From contig JAFQQN010000001.1 in NCBI GenBank assembly GCA_017410605.1, forward strand, positions 1 to 42,368: a stretch of DNA of 42,368 bases. Direction: 5' to 3'. This DNA is from Clostridia bacterium (GTDB lineage Bacteria; Bacillota; Clostridia; Oscillospirales; Acutalibacteraceae). Below, piece by piece: positions 25,383 through 33,173 of this stretch. The position numbers and the translations under genes were made by a program. Position 1 is the stretch's first letter. Each line of letters begins with the position of its first letter. The notes beneath the pieces are model-generated. The model searched no databases. It had not been told where the DNA came from and saw only the letters and a program-made list of their open reading frames with translations.

Positions 25383-26267
25383 ATGAAAAAATTAATCTAT
25401 TTAGGTTTAGTTCTTATTATTTTTATGTGCGCGGTGGCTCTTCCGGTTTCTGCGGCTACACCTTCTCTTACGGCAAAATACAACCAAAACACCGCTCAGT
25501 CAAAACAGTTTGAGGTTGAAATAAGTCTTAAAAACAACCCCGGTCTGAACGGAATTATGATTACGGCCGAATATGATACCAACTCCCTGAGTTTGGTTTC
25601 TACCAAAAACGGGGGTCTTTTTAAAACAATTTTCACAACCAGTCAGAGTATAACCGTTCACCCCTATAAAATTATGTGGATTACCACCGACCAAAATTTT
25701 AAAGAGGTAACAAATGACGGAGTTATGGTAACCTATGTTTTTAAGGTAAAGGACAATGCCCCCATTGGAAAAACTAATCTCAGCTTTATGATATCCGATT
25801 TTTCGGACAATAAAAACACCAAAAAACTAGATTTTGACGGCGTAAATTTGACGGTAAACATTAACAAAAACAGCGCCTCACTTAACCAACAAGAGGCTGC
25901 TTCTGGTAATGTTGACCATACTTCCTCTGACACCGAAGACAAAAGTGATGTTACATCCTCCCCCTCCGAAGGAGGCGGCAACAATGTTACTTCAAAAAAC
26001 ACTTCTTCTGTAAGCTCTCCGGCAAAAACAGAAAGCACCGTTTTATCAAATAACACAGCGCAAAATACCTCAACCGACCCGACTCAAAGCTCTTCGTTAG
26101 AACAAGAACCCACCAAAAGCAGCAGCACTGCCCGTCCTGTTAATGCCAACCCCAACGAAGATAGTAAAAGCGCACCAAGCCTTATGCCCATAATATTAAC
26201 AGCTATAGTGATTGTGGTCTCCGGCATAATAGGCGGTATAACCCTTATTATTAAAAACAGGCGCTAA
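25383..26267 (+). CDS. membrane-anchored cohesin-domain surface protein
   Basis: A 294-aa protein with a clear signal peptide (about 1-24, cleavage near VSAA). A beta-rich domain of about 140 residues follows, matching the cohesin pattern: EVEISLKNNPGLNGIMITAE, YDTNSLSLVS, and the late VTYVFKVKDNAPIGKTNLSF. Then comes a 95-residue Ser/Thr/Glu-rich linker and a C-terminal transmembrane helix (about 268-290) with a short basic tail. The cohesin would be displayed outside the membrane. Cohesins bind dockerins in cellulosomes, but cohesin-like domains also occur in non-cellulosomal proteins, and no dockerin is seen in this window. AAGGAG precedes the ATG. It may share the cls transcript and ends at the terminator at 26,281. 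Confidence 0.8.
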   Translation: MKKLIYLGLVLIIFMCAVALPVSAATPSLTAKYNQNTAQSKQFEVEISLKNNPGLNGIMITAEYDTNSLSLVSTKNGGLFKTIFTTSQSITVHPYKIMWITTDQNFKEVTNDGVMVTYVFKVKDNAPIGKTNLSFMISDFSDNKNTKKLDFDGVNLTVNINKNSASLNQQEAASGNVDHTSSDTEDKSDVTSSPSEGGGNNVTSKNTSSVSSPAKTESTVLSNNTAQNTSTDPTQSSSLEQEPTKSSSTARPVNANPNEDSKSAPSLMPIILTAIVIVVSGIIGGITLIIKNRR

Positions 26268-26280
26268 CAATTAACAAGAA

Positions 26281-26312
26281 AACCGTCGGCTTTACGCCGA
26301 CGGTTATTAATT
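26281..26312. terminator. bidirectional terminator (cohesin gene / minus-strand RNA)
   Basis: A 10-bp stem AACCGTCGGC / GCCGACGGTT (26281-26290, 26296-26305). On the minus strand it is followed by TTTTC, and on the plus strand by a T/A-rich tail. It can serve both units. Confidence 0.82.
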
Positions 26313-26400
26313 TCTTATTAAACTGTAAATTCCACTCGGTTTGACCCTCTTACCTGGAAGGCCTACAGTGTTTTCAGAACATTGGACTCACCCTTCAAAA

Positions 26401-26469
26401 TTATTCATTTGCCATTACCTGTGGCAGTAAATTCTGAATTAGTAACACAGCCCTAATCATTCTTTTCAT
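26401..26469 (-). CDS. possible 22-aa peptide in the minus-strand transcript
   Basis: ATG 26469 to TAA 26401 on the minus strand, with AGGATG 7-8 nt upstream of the start. The peptide begins MKRMIRAVLLIQ and ends QVMANE: a basic N-terminus and hydrophobic middle, no cysteine. Such a layout fits short signalling-peptide precursors, small membrane peptides or type I toxins, but no receptor, protease or antisense partner gene is next to it. No known family recognised. Translation is uncertain. Confidence 0.35.
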   Translation of the reverse strand: MKRMIRAVLLIQNLLPQVMANE

Positions 26470-26634
26470 AAAAACACATCCTATACATTAGGGTTTATGC
26501 GTTCTGCCGTAAACCCTTTTTAAGGGCACCCTATTTTTCGACAGAAACGACTGAATGCCACGGTTCTGCTATCTTCATTGGCATCAGCCCCTTTCTTAAC
26601 CTTTTAGTTTGATTTATCTTCTCTTTCTGGCTTT

Positions 26635-26663
26635 ATTATAGCATATGACCTGTTATTTGTCAA
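26635..26663 (-). promoter_or_regulatory. perfect consensus SigA promoter on the minus strand
   Basis: TTGACA (26663-26658), exactly 17 nt, TATAAT (26640-26635). It is among the best promoters in the window, yet it drives no recognisable protein gene. Confidence 0.85.
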
Positions 26664-26730
26664 TAGTTTTTTGTAAGTTTTTTAAAAAGTTATCCACATT
26701 ATTAAAATATTTTGTGTAATAGTTCTATAT

Positions 26731-28011
26731 TCATTCCTCAAATATTAAGCTTTGAGTTATTATTGCGGCACACTGTGGGTAAATTCTCCAAAAATCATAA
26801 AGGGGCAGAGGGTTTATTCCCTTGCCGGCCTCTATTGTATATCCCGGTCGGCGGTATTCCATTAAAAACCAATCCTTATACCCGGCATAGCTTGAGCCCT
26901 CCTCAGGGCTGGTTAGCTCATAACCACTTGCGTTTGCCATTTCTATGCCAAGACGCCTTGCTTCATCACCTGCATAATTTTCAAACTGCCAATAAATTTC
27001 TTCACCTTGGGTATGAAAAGATATTGTAATGTTAAAATTATTCTGACGGGTATAGTTTAAAACCGCTCTGCTTTCGGGGGCAGAAAGGGGTTCAGGGCCA
27101 ACATAATCTCTGGGTGCCGGAGAGGTAAAGCCTTGCTCAAACTTAATTTGACGCGCTCTTTCCCAAAGGGCGGGATAGTTTAGGTTAAGGTCGGTGCCCT
27201 GTAAATTTGCCTTCCAGCCCTGGGGGAAAGAAATCTGAGGATAATTTTCAGATATTTTCTTTGCATAGCTATACTGCGACGACGCTTTATCTATTGCGCC
27301 GGTAACTAGGTCTACCCCATCGGGGTTAACCATGGGCACTATGTAAAGGGTGTTTATATCAAACATATATTCACTATTGGCGCCGCCTAGATTTTCGGCA
27401 TTTACCACGGCTTTAGCATATTCCTCCACATACTTTAAAACAATAGGTGTGGTTATCCATTCATTTGCATGGTGGGAAGCATTAACGAAAACCCTTTTTT
27501 CACCCTTGCCCATTCTAAGGGCAGGAATAGCCTTTCCGAAAGCACTTCTTCCTATAGTTGTAAGATAAATAAAGGGGTAGCGCACCGCCAACCCCTCACA
27601 TATTAGCTCACAAAGTAACGAGCTAAACTGAATATCGGTGGGGGTGAGGGAAAAATTATAGGGCACTATTATATTTGTGCCGGGTGTAAGATTTAAAGAA
27701 TTAAGCCCCGGGTTTGCATTTTCTATAAGGGGTACGGTGCTGTAAAGTCTTTGGGAAATATTATAAAGTGTATCCCCCGGTTTTATGGTGTAGGTTGTAT
27801 ACCCTACCAAATAGGGTCTTATTTTAAGCATAGTCTGAGGCCCCGCTATGCCGTCAGGGGTAAGGCCATGATTTTTTTGAAACTCTATTACTGCATTGGT
27901 AGTTTTGGGGCCGTATATTCCGTCCTTAGGACCGGAGGCGAACCCCGACCTTTCCAGCCCCAGCTGAATCAACGCAACCAAGCTACCTCGACTTCCAGGT
28001 TTTAATAGCAT
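26731..28011 (-). CDS. M14 peptidoglycan peptidase with PG-binding and LysM domains
   Basis: A 426-aa protein. Domains in order: a peptidoglycan-binding domain (about 5-63, DGIYGPKTTNAVIEFQ), LysM (about 73-117, YTIKPGDTLYNIS), and an M14 carboxypeptidase domain (about 125-420). Zinc ligands are HHANEW (His181, Glu184) and the His of SFHTQGEE; the catalytic Glu sits in YTIEAGKG. This is the layout of gamma-D-glutamyl-L-diamino acid endopeptidase I (ENP1-type), which cuts peptide stems, often around sporulation. No signal peptide is visible, as for the Bacillus enzyme of the forespore/mother cell. AAAGGAGG precedes the ATG. An inactive-looking paralogue lies at 33,170. Confidence 0.9.
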   Translation of the reverse strand: MLLKPGSRGSLVALIQLGLERSGFASGPKDGIYGPKTTNAVIEFQKNHGLTPDGIAGPQTMLKIRPYLVGYTTYTIKPGDTLYNISQRLYSTVPLIENANPGLNSLNLTPGTNIIVPYNFSLTPTDIQFSSLLCELICEGLAVRYPFIYLTTIGRSAFGKAIPALRMGKGEKRVFVNASHHANEWITTPIVLKYVEEYAKAVVNAENLGGANSEYMFDINTLYIVPMVNPDGVDLVTGAIDKASSQYSYAKKISENYPQISFPQGWKANLQGTDLNLNYPALWERARQIKFEQGFTSPAPRDYVGPEPLSAPESRAVLNYTRQNNFNITISFHTQGEEIYWQFENYAGDEARRLGIEMANASGYELTSPEEGSSYAGYKDWFLMEYRRPGYTIEAGKGINPLPLYDFWRIYPQCAAIITQSLIFEE

Positions 28012-28182
28012 AATAATTCCTCCTTTGTAAAATATATGCGCCTTAAATCATAAACTTTATTAAAAGGGGGGATTATTATTTTTGCCATACTCAAAAAGAC
28101 ACAAAAAGGGAGTCTTTTTTATAGAATTTCTTCTGAAATAGACTTTTTTGAAGGCTGTGACATTTTAATTATTAAGGCGACT

Positions 28183-28773
28183 GTGCCAAAAAATGAAAAA
28201 CAGCTTTTAATTTTACTCCGCTATCTTGAAAATTTTAATGGAAAAATTCTTATGGAAGAGGAATTTTGCAGCTTTAAAGAATTATCACATTTTAAGGTTA
28301 ACACCACTCCTTTTAAAAATAAGGTTCTGGCTATGGCATTTTTAGAATATTGTCGTCGCACAGCCCCCAAAGAGGCTGTAATTTTAAACGCCCGCCTACT
28401 TGCGCCCGGATTTTTTTCTGCCCTTGCCCCTCTGGTAGGTAAAATCTGTTTGCCCGACGGCCAAACAAGAGATGAAATTTGTAGGCTCTTGCTGTCGGAA
28501 TTTGGCACTCCGATTGTTTTTTCAAGAGCAAACGGGCCAACCCTTTGCCTAGGACCGTCAAACTGTGCATACGGTAGTCCTTTATTTTGCCATAGCTCAT
28601 TTGAAAACCCAAGCGAAAAAATAAAACAGCTTTTGCCTAACAAATATAAAAGCATAAATCCTCTTGAGCTGTATGCGGCCTTATATTCTGAAAATAATAT
28701 AAAAAATAACCTGCTTGACCTTTGGAAAAACCTTGTAATTGAGGAAAATATGATATATAATAATTGTGATTGA
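28183..28773 (+). CDS. hypothetical protein, true start probably upstream and non-ATG
   Basis: At least 196 aa from GTG 28183, which has AAGG 5 nt upstream. The frame stays open back to about 28072 and that stretch reads like real protein (YRISSEIDFFEGCDILIIK). GGGGGG at 28066-28071 sits just before a run of ATT codons (28072, 28075, 28078), but there is no ATG, GTG or TTG in frame there. Either an ATT/ATA codon starts translation, or the upstream text is untranslated. No recognised domain. The protein is Leu/Lys/Asn-rich with a few scattered cysteines and no membrane helix. It overlaps the open frame of the DUF951 gene and probably heads the prfA operon. Confidence 0.6.
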   Translation: MPKNEKQLLILLRYLENFNGKILMEEEFCSFKELSHFKVNTTPFKNKVLAMAFLEYCRRTAPKEAVILNARLLAPGFFSALAPLVGKICLPDGQTRDEICRLLLSEFGTPIVFSRANGPTLCLGPSNCAYGSPLFCHSSFENPSEKIKQLLPNKYKSINPLELYAALYSENNIKNNLLDLWKNLVIEENMIYNNCD

Positions 28774-28798
28774 TTTTATTATAAGCCGGAGTGAGCCT

Positions 28799-28984
28799 AT
28801 GGACATAAAAATTAAAGATATTTTAATAATGAAAAAATCTCACCCCTGTGGAGAAAACCGTTTTGAGGTGCTAAGAATAGGTATGGATTTTAAAATTCGC
28901 TGTCTTGGCTGTGGAAGAGAAATTATGTCCCCAAGAAGCAAAATTGAAAAACGCATTAAGACTGTTGTTCCGCCCGAGGGCTAG
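28799..28984 (+). CDS. DUF951 family protein
   Basis: A 61-aa protein matching DUF951: IKIKDILIMKKSHPCGENRFEV, then IRCLGCGREIMSPRSKIEKR. The HPCG and CLGCGR cysteines could bind a metal. The family has no assigned function but commonly sits beside translation or chromosome-maintenance genes. The start is ATG 28799, with GGAG about 8 nt upstream; the longer frame from 28766 is ignored because it overlaps the previous gene and lacks a ribosome site. It lies between the hypothetical gene and prfA, all co-directional. Confidence 0.88.
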   Translation: MDIKIKDILIMKKSHPCGENRFEVLRIGMDFKIRCLGCGREIMSPRSKIEKRIKTVVPPEG

Positions 28985-29040
28985 TGTAACGGCAAACATT
29001 TTTTTACTTAATAACTACCGCTTGAAAGGAAATTTACAAA

Positions 29041-30114
29041 ATGTTAGATAAATTAAGGGCTGTTGAACAGCGTTATAATGAAATTGGTGAAAAGCTTGTT
29101 ATTCCAGAAATTATTTCTGATAATGAGCAGTATAAAAAGCTTATGCAGGAGCATAAGCACCTTACCCCACTTGTTGAAAAATACCGGGAATATTCTGCCG
29201 CAGTAAGCTCGGCTAACGAAGCAAAAGAGTTGTTAGAAGCCGGTGGGTTGGATAAAGATTTTAAAGAGCTTGTTGAAGAAGAGCTATCATCTGCTAAAGA
29301 AATTATTGAAACCACCACCGAAGAGCTTAAAATTTTGCTTCTTCCCCGTGACCCTAACGACGATAAAAACGTTATTATTGAAATTCGCGGCGGTGCAGGT
29401 GGCGAAGAAGCCGCTCTTTTTGCTGCCAACCTTATGAGAATGTATACAATGTATGCCGAAAGCCGCCGTTGGAAGGTTGAAACTATGAACCTTAATGCTA
29501 CAGAGCTTGGCGGTGTTAAAGAGGTTAGCTTTATGATAGAGGGTGACGGTGCCTATTCACGCTTTAAATATGAAAGCGGCGTTCACAGGGTTCAGCGCGT
29601 TCCAGAAACCGAAACCTCCGGCAGAATTCACACCTCTACCGTTACGGTTGCCGTTTTACCCGAAGCAGAAGAGGTTGAGTTTGAAATTAACCCTGCCGAC
29701 CTACAGATAGACACCTACCGAGCAGGTGGTGCAGGTGGTCAGCATGTTAACAAAACCGAGTCTGCTATTCGTATTACCCATATTCCTACAGGTGTTATTG
29801 TAGAATGTCAAGACGAGCGAAGCCAGTATAAAAATAAAGATAAGGCTATGAAGGTGCTTCGAAGCCGCCTTTATGAGGCAAAGCTTAGAGAACAAAACGA
29901 GGCTATTGCCTCTGACCGTAAAAGCCAGGTTGGAACAGGGGACAGAAGCGAAAGAATTCGTACCTATAACTACCCACAGGGTCGTGTTACCGACCACCGC
30001 ATAGGCCTTACCCTTTATAAATTAGAGCAAATTTTAAACGGCGATTTAGACGAGGTTGTAGACTCACTCATAACCTACTATCGCACCGAAATGCTTAAAA
30101 GCGAAGAACAGTAA
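29041..30114 (+). CDS. prfA: peptide chain release factor 1
   Basis: A 357-aa cytoplasmic factor releasing peptides at UAA and UAG. The GGQ loop is [16 protein letters not shown], and the codon-recognition PxT-type motif is in [13 protein letters not shown]. Length is normal. AAAGGAAA precedes ATG 29041. The next gene, Sua5/TsaC, follows after 15 nt. Grouping of prfA with tsaC-type genes is common in Firmicutes. No separate prmC methyltransferase gene is seen between them here, although it often occupies that spot. Confidence 0.97.
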   Translation: MLDKLRAVEQRYNEIGEKLVIPEIISDNEQYKKLMQEHKHLTPLVEKYREYSAAVSSANEAKELLEAGGLDKDFKELVEEELSSAKEIIETTTEELKILLLPRDPNDDKNVIIEIRGGAGGEEAALFAANLMRMYTMYAESRRWKVETMNLNATELGGVKEVSFMIEGDGAYSRFKYESGVHRVQRVPETETSGRIHTSTVTVAVLPEAEEVEFEINPADLQIDTYRAGGAGGQHVNKTESAIRITHIPTGVIVECQDERSQYKNKDKAMKVLRSRLYEAKLREQNEAIASDRKSQVGTGDRSERIRTYNYPQGRVTDHRIGLTLYKLEQILNGDLDEVVDSLITYYRTEMLKSEEQ

Positions 30115-30129
30115 AAAAGAGCTGATTTA

Positions 30130-31158
30130 ATGAAAACCGAAATTCTTTATGCCCCAGATATTAGCGCTAAAGACCAAATTGCAAGGGCGGGAAAGCTGTT
30201 AAAAAAGGGTAAGCTTGTAGCAATTCCCACCGAAACGGTATATGGTCTTGCCGCCTCAGCCTATAACGAAAAGGCAGTTGAAAATATTTTTATAGCAAAG
30301 GGTCGTCCAAATGACAACCCACTTATTGTTCACATTTCAGATGAAAAACCCCTTTCAGATATTGCAAAAGAAATTCCTGAAGCTGCTTCTATATGTATGA
30401 AAGCCTTTTGGCCCGGCCCCTTTACAGCCATTGTGCCGAAAAGTGATAAAATTCCATACTCTGTTTCTGCCGGTCTTGAAACGGTTGCTATAAGAATGCC
30501 ACAGCACCCCGTTGCAAGGGCAATTATAAAGGCCGCCGGTGTTCCCTTGGCCGCCCCCTCGGCAAACCTTTCAGGTTCTCCCAGCCCCACCACCGCACAA
30601 CACGTTATTGAAGATTTAATGGGCAGGGTACACGCTATTGTTTCAGGTGACGATTCTAAGGTTGGGGTTGAATCTACCGTTGTTACCTTTGCCACAACCC
30701 CTCCCCGTCTTCTTCGTCCGGGCGGAATAACAGTAGAACAGCTTAAAGAGATTTTGCCCGACCTTGTAATAGACCAAGCCGTTTTAAGCGAACCCGAAAA
30801 GGGGCAAAAGGTTGCCTCCCCCGGAATGAAATATAAGCACTATGCCCCTAAGGCTTTAGTTACTATGGTTTCGGCCGACAGCAAGGCTTTTTCAGAATAT
30901 TGCAACAAAAACAGCGAAGGCTATGACATGGTTTTAGGCTTTGAGGAAGACCGCAAAAACATAACCCTGCCCTTTGAAAGTCTAGGCAAAGAAAAAGACT
31001 ACCGCTCTCAGGCCGAGCTTCTTTTTGCCAGACTGAGAGAGATAGACCAAAAGGGCTATAAAAATGTTGTTGCCCACGCACCCGAAAAAAAAGGAGTAGG
31101 CCTTGCCGTTTATAACCGTCTTATAAGGGCCGCCGGGTTTAAGGTGATTGAGCTATGA
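30130..31158 (+). CDS. L-threonylcarbamoyladenylate synthase (Sua5/YwlC type)
   Basis: A 342-aa enzyme making threonylcarbamoyl-AMP from Thr, bicarbonate and ATP for the t6A modification at position 37 of ANN-decoding tRNAs. The YrdC domain (about 10-205) has IPTETVYGLAASA, KGRPNDNPLIVHI, APSANLSGSPSPTTA and GVESTVV. The extra C-terminal Sua5 domain (about 235-342, joined by the SPGMKYKHYAPK linker) marks the long Sua5 form rather than short TsaC. The stop overlaps the coaE start (ATGA). Confidence 0.94.
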   Translation: MKTEILYAPDISAKDQIARAGKLLKKGKLVAIPTETVYGLAASAYNEKAVENIFIAKGRPNDNPLIVHISDEKPLSDIAKEIPEAASICMKAFWPGPFTAIVPKSDKIPYSVSAGLETVAIRMPQHPVARAIIKAAGVPLAAPSANLSGSPSPTTAQHVIEDLMGRVHAIVSGDDSKVGVESTVVTFATTPPRLLRPGGITVEQLKEILPDLVIDQAVLSEPEKGQKVASPGMKYKHYAPKALVTMVSADSKAFSEYCNKNSEGYDMVLGFEEDRKNITLPFESLGKEKDYRSQAELLFARLREIDQKGYKNVVAHAPEKKGVGLAVYNRLIRAAGFKVIEL

Positions 31159-31739
31159 AAATTATAGGACTTACAGGGCCAAGCGGAAGCGGAAAATCTT
31201 CCCTTACCCCCATTGCAAAAGAACTTGGCTTTTACGTTATTGACTGTGATGCACTTTCGCGCAGAGTGTCACAGCTTCCAAATGTGCTTAAGGCCTTAGA
31301 AAAAGCCTTTGGGGGAGTTGTAGAAAACGGCGCCCTTAACCGCAAGGCTCTGGCACAAAAAGCCTTTTCTTCTAAAGAAAAAACAAGCCTTTTAAACAGT
31401 ATAATGTTGCCCCAAATTAGCCTTGAAATAAATAAAGAGGTTTTAACTGCAAAAAATATGGGATATAGGCTTGTCCTTTTAGATGCACCCACCCTTTTTG
31501 AAAGCGGTGAGGATAAAATTTGCTCGGATGTTATTGCGGTGCTTTGCCCAAAAGAGCAAAGAGCAAAGCGCATACTCGAAAGGGACAGCCTTACAAACGA
31601 GCAGCTTGAAAGCCGCCTTAATGCGTCTAAGCCCGATGAATTTTATAAATCTAAAACTGGGTATATTATTTATAATGACGGTAATTTTGAAGACTATTTA
31701 GCCTCGGCAAAAAAATTACTCTCAAATTTTATCAAATAA
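31155..31739 (+). CDS. coaE: dephospho-CoA kinase
   Basis: A 194-aa P-loop kinase for the last step of coenzyme A synthesis. Walker A is GLTGPSGSGKSS (residues 5-16), followed by the conserved DCDALSR (usually DADxxxR). The lid region carries KEQRAKRILERDSL. The DAPTLFESG segment matches the family VPLLFE block. Length is normal. Translationally coupled to the Sua5 gene by a 4-bp overlap. Confidence 0.9.
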   Translation: MKIIGLTGPSGSGKSSLTPIAKELGFYVIDCDALSRRVSQLPNVLKALEKAFGGVVENGALNRKALAQKAFSSKEKTSLLNSIMLPQISLEINKEVLTAKNMGYRLVLLDAPTLFESGEDKICSDVIAVLCPKEQRAKRILERDSLTNEQLESRLNASKPDEFYKSKTGYIIYNDGNFEDYLASAKKLLSNFIK

Positions 31740-31763
31740 ACCTAATATATAAAGGAGATTATT

Positions 31764-33173
31764 ATGGAAAACAAAGAAAAATCTGCCGCAGCCGCTTTAA
31801 AAGAAAAGCTTTTTGCCAAGAAAGAAAACGGTCTTAAAAAAGTGGGTGACGAAAAAATTAAAGAGGCATTTGATTTTTGTGAAGACTATAAAGCATATCT
31901 TGACGCTGCTAAAACCGAGCGTGAGGCCGTTACTGCTTCTATAGCTCTTGCCGAAAAGGTTGGCTTTAAGCCCTTTGTCCCGGGGGTAAAATATTCTGCA
32001 GGTGACAAGCTCTATATTAACAACCACGCAAAATCTGCCGCCTTTATGGTAATTGGTAAAAACAAGGTGGAGAACGGCGTTACACTTTCAGCCGCCCATA
32101 TTGATTCCCCTCGTTTAGACCTTAAGCCCAACCCCCTTTATGAGGACATTGAACTTGCTCTTTTTAAAACACACTACTATGGTGGAATCAGAAAATACCA
32201 GTGGACTGCAGTCCCCCTTGCACTGCACGGTGTTTTTGTTAAAAAAGATGGCTCTGTTATAAATGTTAATATAGGCGAAGACCAAAACGACCCTGTATTT
32301 GTTGTTAACGACCTTTTACCCCACTTGGCCGCCGAGCAAAGCAAACGCACACTTTCAGAGGGCATAAAGGGTGAAGAGCTAAACATTTTAATTGGCAGTA
32401 TGCCCTTTAATGATGACAGCGAAAGTGAGCTTGTAAAACTTAACATTCTTAACCTGCTTTATGAAAAATACGGCGTAACCGAAGAAGATTTTCTTTCAGC
32501 TGAGCTTGAAGCCGTTCCTGCCTTTAAGGCAAGAGATTTAGGTTTAGACCGCTCTATGATAGGTTCTTACGGTCACGATGACAGGGTTTGCGCATACCCT
32601 GCCCTTAAGGCAATTTTAGACCTTGATACCCCTAAAAAGACAGCAGTTTGTATTTTGGCTGATAAGGAGGAAATTGGCTCCGATGGTAACACAGGCCTTA
32701 ATTCCGACTTTTTGCTTCATATAATTGACGACCTCTGCCGCGCAGAGGGTTCGGCTACTACCTTAGCCCTTAGAAACAGCTGTTGCCTTTCTGCCGATGT
32801 TAATGCCGCAGTTGACCCCACCTTTAAAGACGTTACCGAAAGCCGCAATGCCGCCTACCTTAACTATGGTGTTGTTATTACAAAATACACAGGTGCCAGG
32901 GGAAAGTCGGGTACTTCTGACGCCTCTGCCGAATATGTAGGCAAGATTCGCGCTATTTTAGACAACAACAAGGTTGTATGGCAAACCGGTGAGCTTGGCA
33001 AGGTTGATGCAGGTGGCGGCGGTACCGTTGCAAAATATATTGCAAACCTTGGCCTTGATGTTGTAGACCTGGGTGTTCCCGTTCTTTCAATGCACGCACC
33101 CTTTGAAACCGTAGCTAAGCTTGATGTTTATATGGCTTATAAGGCAATTATTGCCTTCCATAACGAGGCTTAG
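31764..33173 (+). CDS. M18-family aminopeptidase
   Basis: A 469-aa cytoplasmic zinc aminopeptidase of the M18 (aspartyl aminopeptidase-like) family. Signatures are SAAHIDSPRLDLKPNPLYED (first metal ligand His), SYGHDDRVCAYPAL (bridging Asp), ILADKEEIGSDGNTG (catalytic Glu pair) and the C-terminal VPVLSMHAPFE (last His). Length is typical (430-480 aa). AAAGGAG precedes the ATG. It closes the prfA-tsaC-coaE run, and its last 4 bp overlap the convergent M14-like gene, with no terminator between them. Confidence 0.94.
   Translation: MENKEKSAAAALKEKLFAKKENGLKKVGDEKIKEAFDFCEDYKAYLDAAKTEREAVTASIALAEKVGFKPFVPGVKYSAGDKLYINNHAKSAAFMVIGKNKVENGVTLSAAHIDSPRLDLKPNPLYEDIELALFKTHYYGGIRKYQWTAVPLALHGVFVKKDGSVINVNIGEDQNDPVFVVNDLLPHLAAEQSKRTLSEGIKGEELNILIGSMPFNDDSESELVKLNILNLLYEKYGVTEEDFLSAELEAVPAFKARDLGLDRSMIGSYGHDDRVCAYPALKAILDLDTPKKTAVCILADKEEIGSDGNTGLNSDFLLHIIDDLCRAEGSATTLALRNSCCLSADVNAAVDPTFKDVTESRNAAYLNYGVVITKYTGARGKSGTSDASAEYVGKIRAILDNNKVVWQTGELGKVDAGGGGTVAKYIANLGLDVVDLGVPVLSMHAPFETVAKLDVYMAYKAIIAFHNEA

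Larger units (their letters stand above)
26275..26628 (-). ncRNA. unassigned minus-strand transcript of about 350 nt
   Basis: A perfect promoter (26663-26635) would start RNA near 26628. The next good stop signal is the bidirectional terminator at 26281-26305. The RNA shows several nested stems: TGCCA / TGGCA near its 5' part, AGGGTTT / AAACCCT in the middle, and a 3' domain ACTGTA...TTCCA...TGGAA...TACAGT. It contains one 22-codon ORF (26469-26401). I checked for the conserved cores of tmRNA, RNase P, SRP RNA, T-box and common riboswitches and found none. It is either a new small RNA or an mRNA for a very small peptide with long structured flanks. Confidence 0.55.

Noticed and set aside
26275..26628. 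tmRNA, RNase P RNA, SRP RNA or T-box leader
   Set aside because: Length fits the first two, but there is no CCA-ending acceptor arm or tag reading frame, no GAGGAAAGTCC-type core, no SRP helix 8 signature, and the GGTCAAACC string is not a T-box.
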